In this document: positions 47,129 to 59,173 of the stretch, piece by piece
Numbering within the stretch: position 1 is the stretch's first letter
How the letters are laid out: every line of letters starts with the position of its first letter
DNA from: Paramecium pentaurelia
Taxonomy: Eukaryota > Ciliophora > Oligohymenophorea > Peniculida > Parameciidae
Direction of reading: 5' to 3'
Length of the DNA: 64,000 nt
NCBI GenBank assembly: GCA_905183005.1
Contig: CAJJDO010000057.1
Coordinates: forward strand, 217,296 to 281,295
The notes under the pieces: generated by a model
What the model saw: the letters and a program-made list of their open reading frames with translations, nothing else
The model's database searches: none
What the model was told of the DNA's origin: nothing
Program-made: the position numbers and the translations under genes

Positions 47129-48078
47129 ATGGGTTGTCTCTTTGGAAAAAAATAATTAGTTAATTAAGAAAGTGAAATAAGTCAAGATATTTCAATAAAA
47201 CTAGATTCAAGTGCTTTCAATATGCAAAATGAATCTAAATTCTTAGGTGATAATAATATAATATTTAAGGTTATCCATATTATTCTACATTGACAAAAAA
47301 ATTAGGAGAGATTGTTCATTTAAAAGTAGCTGAATGGTCATAATATGAGAATGAATTAAATGATCACAAAAATAAATTCAAAAAATATATACAATTAATG
47401 GATGCTATTATGGAGAATTAAGATGTATTGTAAAATATTAATAATTTTGATCAGGAAAATTGAAAATCTTCCTGAAGAATTTAATAGAGATTTCAAACCT
47501 TGTCTTATTATTGATATTCAAACAGGCAATTTTAAGATTCAAGGAACTGAAACTTATTATTATGTCGTAATATCATTAGGAAACAATCAAATTAAAGAAT
47601 AATTAACAAGTATTTAAAAGAGTTCTAAATAAATGGAATGGAATGAAGTTTTCATATTTAATTTAGATGATACTAGTTTAAATAATCAATTTAAACTATA
47701 AATCAAATAACAAAATAAAGTTGGAGCAAAAGAATCTAAATCTGTTGGACATAGTATCACATTTACTTTTGAAGAATTAAAAGAGTAGATAATCAATGAG
47801 AAAATCATTAGACTAAAAGAGAAAGAAGATATTATTGGAAGTTTATAAATGAGGTAAAACTTAGTCTATGTAGATGTTAATTGATACATGATGTCAAAGA
47901 TTTTGCTTTATAATGGAAGAAAGAACTCATTTATAGAGGTTAACAGATAGATAGGATCTTGTAAAAGAGTAAACTCAATTCAAATGACAATGATGTACAA
48001 TTTCAATCTTTGATGTCATTTCACTCAAATAGATAACACAATGAAACTGTGTATGATTTATAATTTGAAGTTTAATGA
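47129..48078 (+). CDS. possible N-myristoylated C2-like protein
   Basis: The protein starts MGCLFGKKQLVNQESE. Gly2-Cys3 followed by basic residues is the pattern for N-myristoylation plus palmitoylation, so membrane anchoring is likely. Three micro-introns fit: 23 nt near 47249-47271, 25 nt near 47430-47454, and 20 nt near 47855-47874. The last one removes an apparent stop at 47882. The middle (PCLIIDIQTGNFKIQG, ETYYYVVISLGNN, SSKQMEWNEVFIFNLDD) looks like the beta-strands of a C2 domain, with the W-N-E-x-F-x-F motif typical of C2 strand 4-5. The Asp residues of a Ca2+ site are not obvious, so it may bind lipid or protein without Ca2+. It ends in a helical tail (QRCQLIHDV-like) at TGA 48076-48078. 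Confidence 0.65.
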
Positions 48079-48533
48079 TATAAATAAACAATATATTAAA
48101 CTCTTCTAATATATGTATCATTTATGAATACAATCAAGGAATATAAATAATTATTCATTTTGCAGACTAACTTTGATTTTATTATTAAATTAACTAAAAA
48201 TGGTTTATAATTCTAATATAACTTTTTCATATTTAATTAGAATTAATGAATTTTATTAAATATCAAGATATTAATACTTTGTTTTTAAAGTTCATTAATT
48301 TTTATCATATTATTAGATGATCAGTAAAATATTCAAAAATTCTATATTAAAAATTATTGATAATCATTCAAGTTAGAAAATTATATAAAAAATTACAATG
48401 TCATTTTCATATGTACAGTACTTCTATTCTTAAGTGTTTTCTTAAATAATTATTCAAATTATACATTAATTATAGAAGCTCTAATGAATTATTTACAATT
48501 ATAATAAAATTCTCAAAAAGTACTAATTATCTG
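48079..48533. other. intergenic gap
   Basis: 455 bp of AT-rich sequence. No convincing frame on either strand. Confidence 0.5.
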
Positions 48534-51500
48534 ATGAATTAGTCTAATTCTAAAATAGAAAAACAAATCATATCTCCTAAACAATAATGTATGCTTCCAA
48601 GTCTTTATTGTGATTACAGTGCAAGGAAAAAATAAAAATTAAAGACTTATTTTCGATAAGAGTAATGTTCTTCAATAAGTCCTAATAAACAGATTATCAA
48701 GACATAAAGAGATCTTTTGAAGCAAATTGATTCTGAAAGAAATTCAGAACTTTATTCTTTTGAAGATGAAGTTAGCAGATCTTTTAAATTTTAAAGAAAG
48801 TCAAGATTGCATCAAAGAAATAAAATCTTGAATCAGCCAATTCAAAATAAAAAACTTTTGTTAACAGATACTACATAAATTGAAACAGATACTCCTTATT
48901 TTAAAGATAAAGAATCATCTATTAGTTAATCTAATGATGAAAGTGAAGAGAAAAATGAAAATAAAATTGATGTAAAACTTGAAGGAGAGACTGGAAAAGC
49001 ATTAAAATAGATTAGCCATAAAATAAGTAATTTTATGTTTTTCATTATTTAAGATCAAGAATTAAACAATTCATTTTATCATTTTATAAAAAAATCTGAA
49101 AAAATGAAAGATTTAATTCTAAATTTTCAGCAAAAAGACAATCTAAGTCCAATTCATTATTATTGCTTAAATGATAGCATATTTCCAAAAAGAATTGAAT
49201 TGAATAAATAAGATGTTAAAGAAATTAATTTATCAGATTTAGGATTAACACCAAAATATATTCCATTGATTAGAAATTTATTAAGCTAAAAACGAGATAA
49301 AAATATCAAATCAATTGATATCAGTCAAAATAAAATTAATGAATGGTCATTAAAGTTATTAATTGATGTTTTTCCTTTAAAAGTCAAAACAATCAATTTA
49401 TCTCTTAATTAATTAAACCGTCGAGGAGCAGTTCTTTTGTCTGAACATTTAAAAAACTTTGAAAAGTATAATACAATTATTACTCAGTCTGAGGTTCTTG
49501 AATTTAAAAGGAAATCAAATAGGGGATATAGGAACTGTAACAATTTTAGAAGCATTAAAACCAAGTTTGTAAATAAAAAAATTAAATTTATCAGACAATG
49601 CTATTTCTGATTCCATTAGCTATGAATTAAAAGAATTTATTATAAAAAATTAATCCTTATAAGTTATAAGTCTAAATTGGAATTAATTAGGCCCTATTGC
49701 TGGATTATTTATAGCAAAAGGATTAAATTACAATAAATCAATTAAGGTAGTAGATTTAAGTTATAATAAAATTGGATAGAGTGATAATAATTATGAATGT
49801 ATTAAGGAATGGTGTTCATTGTTGAGTAATACATATACAGAATTAATTCATCTAGATCTATCTTATAATTAATTTAATGAGAAATAACTTCAATTAATTA
49901 ATTATTCAATTTTAAAGAATTCTCGTTTATATGGATTACATGTTGAAGGAAATAAATGTTTGGCTCATGTAGATCCTTTAGGATTTATATAATTTCCATA
50001 ATAAATCAAAGGATAATAAAGTATGTAGCCAAAACATTAAAATATTGATGGTGTTAATTTTATACCTATGTTAAATGAGAATGAAAATGGATCTGATTGT
50101 TGTTGGATTTGTTAAGGATGGATGGAATATCATTTTATTTATGAACCTGAACCAGAAGAATCTAAAACTGATTCTATTTATTTGCATTTAGATTTTTTAG
50201 AGTAAAACCATTTGAGTATATTAGTTTCAAACCTATATCTATGACAACAAGTAAAGAATTATGGAAATAAATAAGTAATAAATTTAACAGTACTACAGTA
50301 TTGGAAGATTTAACAACAGGAGAAATAATTCATTAATTAAAATATGCTTTTAGTGCTGGTAAAATAATTACAATGACTGCTATAAATGATGCTTATACAG
50401 AAGATAATAAAATTAAGGATGACATGAAATCAATCTTATCAGAATTAAATTCAAAGTTTTTTTTCACTTCATATTAAATGTGTCCTCCTAATTAAAAAAT
50501 ACTTTATTTTTTTTCAAATCCAACTGGAAAAGGAATATTTATTAATCCAAGATTTCCAATAATATAATTAAGATCTAATGAAAATATTGAATTGATTATG
50601 GATAAAGAGAAAGTATTTTTTTATCCTGATGGATCTCAGATATCATTATCTCAAGTAGATCAAGTTAATTATTTTTAAACTAAATAAATGTTTGTTATAG
50701 ATTAAAAGAATTAATACAAACCTTTAGTAAAAGTAATTCCTAGATGTTTAGATAATAAATACTTTTTAAAAAGATTTGCTGTTGATGCATCTAAACAAAA
50801 ATCAAATTTAATTTATTGGTAAAAAGAGTAATCAGCCTTTAAATCTTATTAAGGAGACACTCAAGATGTTTTGGATGAATGTTTTTAATTTGATTGGACT
50901 TGTATGGGAATATAACATTTTCTAAAAAATGAATAAGAAGTAGAAAAAGTAATTGAGATTATGAGATCACATTATCCAAAACTAAAAGATATTTATAAAT
51001 ATTATTCAAGTTTTGGATATAATGTAAATAAATAATAGAATGGTTATCAAGTAGAAACATTCAATATTCCTTTAAATTTAATTTATGATCTAACTTAAGA
51101 ATTACTACCTTAAGATATATAAATTGAAGAAGTATAATCTTAAGTTAATTAAATTAAATACAATTGTGATTCCAAATTTATATATAATCCAGAGAAGGGT
51201 TTTGTTAGATATTAATTTATTGAATTTATTTTTAGAATAGCTTTATTAGTAACAAAATAAAAATAGAAACCTAAATAAATTGTAGATGAAGTTTATCGAA
51301 TATTTTAAGTATTGACAGAAAGATTTGCAGCATTTGATAATTAATAGTAATGGAGAGAAGAACGATTATGGACTAAAGAATGTGGAAATTTAATTTATAT
51401 AAAATAAGGTTTTATTTAAAGATTACATGATTATGTAGCATGTATTAAAAATAAGAAATGGACATTTAAATTAAAATGGATAGCATTAACAGAATTTATA

Positions 51501-52129
51501 GACTTTTGTAATTAAATGGGATTTTAATAATTTTTGAGTGACACTCAATTAAAAATCATTTATAATTTTGCAATGTAAACTCATTAGGATGAATTAACTT
51601 AAGATAGACATTTAAGAATGTCAACTGTTGAGTTTACAGAAGCTTTAGCTAGAATAGCTGAATTTATTAGTCCAAATGAAAATGATATTAATAATATTTC
51701 AATTAATAGATTGATACTTCCCTTACATATTAAATTAGAAAACCTTTTAACTCACATTTTTAATACTTTAAGAATTCTTAAGTATTTATATTTATATATA
51801 AAGAGTGAATAACTTTGAGAATTTTAGTATATACTTTAGTTTAAATCCAATTCCAATTTTACCAAAAGTTCATGAACTTTAATAAGATTAATATGAATGT
51901 ACAACCTAAGAATTGAGAATTTATAATACTCTTTCTTATTTGAGTAATACTTTTATTTATTTTATTAGAAATGTTTAAAATTCCTTATTTGAATCCAAAT
52001 TATAAATAATTTTTGGAAATACCTTTTTAATTAGTTTAAAATTAAAAATAAAAGAGAAGTATAGTAGAAAGATAGATGACTCAAAAATAGAAACTCTTAA
52101 AGTTGAAGGCTACATTATAATTACTATGA
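48534..52129 (+). CDS. LRR protein with Cys-Trp-Ile-Cys motif (copy 1)
   Basis: The product is about 1,170 residues, starting MNQSNSKIEKQIISPKQQ, with a low-complexity N-terminus. A block IHYYCLNDSIFPKRIEL leads into leucine-rich repeats of the ribonuclease-inhibitor spacing (INLSDLGL; SIDISQNKI; TINLSLNQLNRRGA; LNLKGNQIGDIG; LNLSDNAISD; SLNWNQLG; VVDLSYNKIG; HLDLSYNQF). Then comes DGVNFIP and DCCWICQGWME (50098-50124). A long domain follows with DLTTGEIIHQLK, MCPPNQKILYFFSNP and YPDGSQISL. The C-terminal helical region (IIYNFAMQTHQDELTQ; RMSTVEFTEALARIAE) has EF-hand-like spacing, but I do not see a full Ca2+ loop. Introns near 49468-49495, 51779-51800 and 51945-51969 are needed. Function is unknown. 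A flagellar or scaffold role is possible, by analogy with other ciliate LRR proteins. Confidence 0.75.
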
Positions 52130-52168
52130 TTATAATTTTTGATATGTTAATTAATAATTTATAAACTA

Positions 52169-55100
52169 ATGAAAAATAGTCTTGAAAGATCTAAATGTTC
52201 ATTGCCTCGATTAAAAGATTACTCAAAGGAGAAAGCAGAAAAACTTAAATCCTTTTTTCGATCCAATCGAAGCATATCAGAAAATAAGATTATTCAAAGT
52301 AAACTAAAAACATCTAAATTGCTGTATAATGATGAATTTTCTGATGATCATAATGTGATGGCATATTATATGAAAAGTAGTGAAAAATTGTTTGGAATGA
52401 GATAGATGATTAATAGCACTTCATTAAAATCAGATTAAGAAGAAACTAAAAAGAAGAATTTTCCTTTAGGTTTGTTAAAACATAGTTCTTCACCTTTAAA
52501 ATAAATAAAAACAGAAACAGAAGTAGAACAATTTAAAGATTAAGATTTAAATAATTAAAATGAAATGGAATGTTTATCATTTTAATAGGAAATAAGCCAA
52601 AACGAGGATTAAGATTATGATATGTTAAGTGAAGAAAGTAGTAGTGATGAACCAAAAAGATTTGATGGAATAGAATTACAATAAGAAATTAAAAAAATAT
52701 AGCATAAACTACGTAAATATGATATTTAATTAATAGATTAAGAAATTGATTAATCTTATTTCTATTTCATTAAGCGATAAGATAGATTAAGAGATTTGGC
52801 CATCAATTTCAATAAAAAAAATGTAGATCCTATAAATTTTTATTGTCTTAATGATAATATTTTTCCAAAAAGAATAGATCTATCAAATAGTCTAATTAAT
52901 AATAAGGAGATGCATTTTTCTGATCTTGGATTAACTGAGAAATATTTTCCTTTAATAAAAAATCTATTATAATCAGTTAAGAGTAAGGCAGTCAAATAAC
53001 TGTTCTTATGTAATAATTAATTAGATGACAAATCCTTATTGTATTTGATAGAAGGATTTCCTATGGCATTAAAAGAAATAAATTTAGGGAATAATGTTTT
53101 AGGGAGAAGAGGAGCAGGTATTATTGTAAGCCATATTTAAAAATTTCTTAATTTAAAATCATTAAATTTATAAAATAATCTATTAGGAGATAAAGGAGCA
53201 ACTTTATTACTTAGTAGTATATAAAGGAATATGACTATTATAAAACTAAATTTGTCAGAAAATTAAATTACTGATTCATGTTCTACTGTTTTTTATTAGT
53301 TTTTATTGTAGAATAATTTTATTGAAAATTTAGTTTTGAATTGGAATTAATTGGGATAGACTACTGGAACTATGATAGCAAAAGGTTTATAATAAAATAG
53401 ATCTGTAAAAGTTTTAGATCTTAGTTATAATCATTTAGGATAGAATGAAAGAAGTAATTGTATATAATGTTGGTGTGAAGCAATTAGTAATCCACAATTC
53501 TCTTTAGTTCATTTGGATATTTCATATAATTAACTTAGTGAAAAATAATTGAAATAATTTAGTTAAGCATTATTAAAAAATAATAGTTTATATGGTTTAC
53601 ATATTGAAGGAAATAAATGTTCTGCAAAAATAGATCCTTATGGATTCATTAAATTTATAAATGATAGTGAAGAATTTAAAGTAGTATAATAAAAAAAAAA
53701 TGTTATAGATGGAGTAAACTACATTCCAATTTAAGGGGATAATTTATTTGGAAATGATTGTTGTTGGATTTGTTAAGGATGGATGGAATATAGATTTCAA
53801 TACAATCCAGAAAATGATAGTAATTAAGATCCAATCTTTATACATCTTGATTTTTTAGAGTAAAATTATAATTAACTAATAGTTATTAGCCAATTCCTAT
53901 GACTAGTAGTTATGAATTAAGATAATAATTAATTGAAGCATCTAAAAGAAAAAGTAGTTAATTAGATCTTACTACAGGTGAAATTATACATTAATTAAAA
54001 TAATTGGTTAATTCTGAAAAAAGGATAACTTTGGCTGCAATAACAGAAGCATATACTGAAGAAACAAGTAAAAAGAGTGAAGAAATTACTAAATAAATGA
54101 TATAAGAATTAAGTAGGTTTTATTATACTACATATTAAATGTGTCCTCCTAAAAAGAAAATATTATATTTTTTTTCTAATCCTATTAGAGAAGAATATTT
54201 TATTGATCCTAGAGTGATGAATATGTCTGCTCCTTTGGATGATTTAATACTTCAAGGCAAAGACCCTAAACACTCTATTCATATATTTCAAGATGGAACA
54301 AAATTGGCATTTAAGAAAATATAATTTGTTAATTACATTTATTCAAGATAAGAATATATAATTGATGACAAAGATAATTATAAACCATTAATTAAAGTAT
54401 TTCCAAGATCATCATAAAAGAAATATGTTTTAAGAAGATTTGCAAATTGTTTAGTCAGAAAATAAGCTCATCTTATTAAATGGAATAAGGATGATTCTAT
54501 TTTTAGACCATATATTGGAGATACAGAAGAATTACTAAATGAATGTTTTGAATTTGATTGGAATAGTAGTAAAATTAGTAGATTTGTTAAAAGTGAGTAT
54601 GAAAGAATAAAATTAAAAGAATATTTTAGATCTAATTATTAACTTTTAAAAGATGTTTATAAATTTTATTCTAGTTTAGGTTATTAACCTCCTAATTTTG
54701 ATGTTTTTTGTATATAGATTCCTTAATATATGAAATTAATCAATAAATTAGCCATTATTGATGGGGATTTGTTAAAATAGTAAGATGTTGAAATTGATAT
54801 TGTTTCATTAAAAAATAATATTGATCCTAAATATATTTACAATCCTGATAAAGCATTAGTAAGATATTAATTTTTGGAAATGTTTTTCAGAATTGCTAAT
54901 GACAAATATATTAGAAATGATATTTATAAAAGTTATGCTGATGCTCTTTTTAGATTATTAAAAGAATTTAAAGAATAATATGAATATTTTGATAATATTT
55001 AAGAATGGAGAACTTAAAGATTATGGACACGTGAATGTGATCATTTATTATAAATTAAAATGCCTTTTGTGAAAAAACTATATGATTATGTTACAGATAT

Positions 55101-55859
55101 TGCTAATAGAAAGTGGTATTTTAAATTAAAATGGATTTCAATTAGAGAATTTAAAGAATTCTGTAGATAATTTAATCTTCATGAATATTTATCAGAAAAA
55201 TAATAAGTTATCATATATAATTTCTCAATGATGACTCAAGTTGATGAATTGACTTTAGATAGAAATATAAGAATGACCTTTATTGAATTTGTAGAAGCAT
55301 TAGGACGGATAGCTGAAAGAATTAGTGCTGCTCCTATCACTGATTCAATTGATAATTATACTATATTATAGAGATAATTGTTGCCTTTACATATTAAATT
55401 AGAAACTTTATTGACTTATTTATATTATTAGATGAAATAAAAAGATATAGAATTTGAGTAGTTTTGTGATTTATTTGTATATTTCAAACCAGATTAATCA
55501 CCAAAGATAAGTATGCCAAAAGTTGATAAAACTAAGAAACCAGAAAAAGATCATGACTATCATAATGTAATTTCTTCATTTACACTTTATAATGCAGTCT
55601 CTTATTTAAGTACTTTATTCTATTAGTTTAAGATTAGAATAGATAGCCTTATCTAAATCCAAAATATAAATAATATTTAAAACAAAATGTAATCCAAACA
55701 GCTCCTATTCGCCCTTTTTAACATATTTTTTAAAGCGATAAAATACGAAAACCAAGATTGATTCCAGATCCTTAAAATTTGGAATTAAGATCAAATCATT
55801 AATTATAAAATAAATAATAAAGTCCAAATATGTAAACTACTCTCTCTTAAAATGCATGA
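52169..55859 (+). CDS. LRR protein with Cys-Trp-Ile-Cys motif (copy 2)
   Basis: Tandem paralogue of the preceding gene, starting only 39 bp after its stop. It starts MKNSLERSKCSLPRLKDYSK and has an acidic low-complexity region (DMLSEESSSDEPKRFDG). Then come the same block INFYCLNDNIFPKRIDL, leucine-rich repeats (LFLCNNQLDD; INLGNNVLGRRGA; SLNLQNNLLGDKGA; LNLSENQITD; LDLSYNHLG; LDISYNQLS), the DCCWICQGWME motif (53759-53785), DLTTGEIIHQLK and MCPPKKKILYFFSNP. The C-terminal helical region is RMTFIEFVEALGRIAE. Overall the two proteins align along their full length, so this is an ancestral tandem duplication, with N-termini that have diverged. The C-terminal intron near 55603 is unusually short in my model (17 nt) and may be mis-placed. 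The stop is TGA at 55857-55859. Confidence 0.75.
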
Positions 55860-55950
55860 TTATATATTGTAAATTTTATATAAAAATTTATCAAAAAATA
55901 AATATAAAACTTAAAGAAATATTTATGTGTTTTAATAATTTAAACTCAAT

Positions 55951-56643
55951 TCAAATGTGAACATTATCTCTATTTTAACTCTTGGAATACATTTTCAATT
56001 CTTCTCTTATGAATTCTTTGTTCATAATATTTGGAATTTATGGTAAATGTTTCCTAATTTCATCATATTTCTAAATTAATTCAAATGATATATCATAATT
56101 AGTTTGTACTAAAATATATGCTATTGATTTTAGATGTTTAAGAGAATAAAACAAATCTCCAAAATATCCTTCCAATTCTTCTGGATCTTCTAATTATTTC
56201 ACACTACTTTCAATGTTGTGATTTAATTGACGTAATTAAGAATTTTCATCTGTATATCTCTCTAAAGTAGAAGATGGTACATTCATTAATATATATATGT
56301 GTTATTGCTTTAACCCAAGATTTTCCAATTCTTTAAGTAAATTGTATTCTTAGAAATAGTAATAACGTATGTCTTTCTTAAATGATATAACCAACAATTA
56401 ATCAATCTATTTGATACTTGCTAATTTTATTGGATTGGATGTTGTTTGAATTATCTATCCTACTTCTTAAGATTTTTAAAGATGTTAATCTATATATATA
56501 GATGCAGGACCATATTAAGCTATGATTATAGCTTAGCTTTGACTTAATATTGAATTAGGTAATTTTATTTCAAGAAATTAGAAACTTATTTGTTCCTAAT
56601 CTTCCTATTATTCCTATTATTATATTCCTTCAAATTATTACAT
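55951..56643 (-). CDS. hypothetical protein
   Basis: One uninterrupted frame of 230 codons starts MQQFEGIQQQEQQEDQEQIS and ends DNVHI and TGA at 55951-55953. The N-terminal half alternates strands (AIIIAQYGPASIYID; KQIDQLLVISFKKDIRYYYF) and the rest is helical with an acidic loop (KQLEDPEELEGYFGDLFYSL). I recognise no family. The composition and even coding quality make it a real gene. It converges with the LRR gene on its right-hand neighbour's strand, 91 bp away. Confidence 0.75.
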
Positions 56644-56931
56644 AATATTAATCAAATTTATATTATAATTAATTTCAATTTCAGAAAATGTATTTAATTA
56701 CAATATATCCTTATATTTATAATTAAATAATATATTTTACAAAAGACAAGACAATATATTATAATTTTAATATTTTGTATTTTTTGGTTTATGATATCTT
56801 TTTATAGTGACCATAAATAGAATAATTAGGATTTTCAATTATATATTAAGTAAGAGAATTTTTAAGGTTATGAAAATAATAAAGAAAGATTGAATTTTAA
56901 AATTTATAGATAGATAGAAAATTGATAATTG

Positions 56932-58328
56932 TCAACTTTTTAGTTTGATTAAATCAAACATATTTGGTAGTTATAACATTTTTGTGCTAACACTTTCAAA
57001 TTACTTGTCTTCTTCATCAGAAATACATAATGATGAAATTTATCTATAAAATTCTCTTTTTATTGAGGATCTTTCTAATTCAGTTTGTACTTCTTATATA
57101 CCTTCTAAATTTTGAGGTTAATGAATAATTATTTTAGTTTAATTTGTATTTTGATTATTTGAGTCTTTTTAAGGTTATTAAAATTATTGTTAACTTGATT
57201 ATTACAAATTCATTTTTTTAATCTAGAAATAGTATATAATTTATATTATTACCCAATCATATTAAAAATCTTTTTCATTAATATTCAATTACTGAAGTAA
57301 ATTTCTAAAGAGTTTTTTTAGGAATTCATAATCACCTAAAGGATATTATTAAACATTAGTCATTCTAATAAATTAAAAATATTAAAGAATTTCTATAGGC
57401 ATATCTTTACAATATTTTTCAGGAATCATTCTCAACTTTTATTCTTCCATTTTTTTAATTTTAGATCCATTTTCTTTAACTTTAAACAAATCTCCTTTTT
57501 TAAGGAAATACATCAATATAAATCCTAATGATTCTAGATCATCTTTTGGTGAAGCAGCTATATATACAAATAGAAATATATACTTAAACCTAAATGTTAA
57601 TTTAGACTAGAATATTTGGTTAATTTATTGAGATTAGAAAATTTGGAAGCATATCCTATAAATTTACCATTTTTATGTTTGTATTTAGTAGAATGTTAGA
57701 AATCAATCAGTACTAAATCATTTTTGCCAAGTTGTGTTAATATTTTTTTTGGTCTAAGATTGCAATGTACTATTGATTGATTATGGAGTTTTTCGAGAAT
57801 ATTTAACTAAATAAGAGATTTTACAATTTACAATTTGTATAGCAATCATACAAATGGTTGGTAATGTGAATTCATAATTAACAAATTAGAAACACAGTTT
57901 AAGACTTGGTCCATATCTGTCAAATACTTAATAATAATAATTAGTATTCTGAAGACGAATATCTCCTGAAAGTTAGAGTGTAGGTATATATGGAACTGAA
58001 AATATTATAAGTTAAATACTTACCATTAGTCAACTTTTTAAGTAGTTTTTCTTCCTCTTATAAACTGTCAATGTTTGTGTTTGCCTATCAGGTAAATGAA
58101 CTAACAATAAAATTTAAAGAATTATTTACATTACCAATCTGACAATGAAGTAGTTACCTGGTTAAACTTGATTAATGGCTGTAAATATAAAAGTATAAAT
58201 ATATAAGGATTACCCAAATACCAATTATGTTTTTTACCTCTGTATATGCAAGTTTTCAATACATAATGTTATCCAACAATGATTAGATTCTATTTTTGAT
58301 AGCTATCTTTTGATTTAGTTTCACTCAT
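56932..58328 (-). CDS. CK1-like kinase, probably inactive
   Basis: The protein starts MSETKSKDSYQKQNLIIVGQ and is interrupted by several micro-introns in its first half, not all of which I could place. The recognisable kinase part reads VHCNLRPKKILTQLGKND, VLIDFQHSTKYKHKNGKF, GYASKFSNLN, and SPKDDLESLGFILMYFLKKG. The last is the casein kinase 1 signature (DDLESLGY-x-LMYF). The catalytic Asp of HRD is replaced by Asn (HCN), and DFG reads DFQ, so it is likely a pseudokinase that binds rather than phosphorylates partners. The C-terminal tail is Gln rich and ends with an acidic segment (SLCISDEEDKQFES). The stop is TGA at 56932-56934. Confidence 0.7.
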
Positions 58329-58402
58329 TAATAATAAATATAATGAAAAGTCTGTAGGATATTCATAAAAAGAATCAACAATAGAGAGCAACATTCGCTC
58401 TC

Positions 58403-59154
58403 ATGAACCAAATGAATAATCGTACTTAAATGGGATGGTTCACTCCTTAACCCTCGAATGATTTACAATCTCCTTTCGGAAATAGTCTTAGTTAATTCTC
58501 TCAATAAGGTTCAGAGCATAATATAATCCATAATACTCGTGGTACTTTACATTCTTGGAGTTAATCTTTAGAAAGATAAATACAATCTAGAGAAATTGCA
58601 AGGTAAGTAAGAAAGTAGAATGCTCAATAATCAGCAAGATAAGAGAAACATTTCTTTGGAGCAATTAATGGCATTCCTAAAATCAATTCACCTAAAACTT
58701 AAGCAAATTAAACAACTTCTATGTTTCAACCCAATTTAATAAAAGTTGATCCAAAAATAAAAAGACAACTTAGTGAAATGAGTAAAAGAAACTTCCTTCA
58801 TTTTCTCTTAGTCTAAAAAGTCGGACATGTAAATACTGTATATATATGTAGAAAGATGAAAAATAATTTTATGAGTATTTAAAAAAGACTTATAATTTTG
58901 AACCTCCTTAACCTATTGAGGAATAATAAATTAAAGTCTCTAAAAAAGGCATAAAATATTTATTTACTAAAGAAGATGATGATGAAACAATCAAAAAAAC
59001 AAGTTAACAAATCTTGAGAATGAACAAATTACATCATGGAAGAGAAATACCACTTGATAAATATGTCTAAGATACTTATGAATAATAATTGAGAAGATTT
59101 CCTAAAGTAAGAGAAAAACTCGAATCATCTAAAAAAAGTCATCTAGAATAATGA
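58403..59154 (+). CDS. hypothetical basic, Gln-rich protein
   Basis: The protein starts MNQMNNRTQMGWFTPQPSND. One 23-nt intron lies at 58829-58851. The N-terminal half is low complexity (Ser, Gln, Asn); the middle has a basic helix (SLERQIQSREIARQVRKQN); the C-terminal half reads DEKQFYEYLKKTYNFEPPQP and later IPLDKYVQDTYEQQLRRFPK. I do not recognise a family. It is divergently placed from the CK1-like gene, with starts 75 bp apart, so the two may share a promoter. It ends at TGA 59152-59154, followed by the decayed P450 on the other strand. Confidence 0.75.
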
Positions 59155-59173
59155 TAATCTTAATTTTAACATA

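Noticed and set aside
47882..47884. TGA as the end of the C2-like gene
   Set aside because: A 20-nt intron just upstream shifts the frame past it, and the coding quality continues to 48078.
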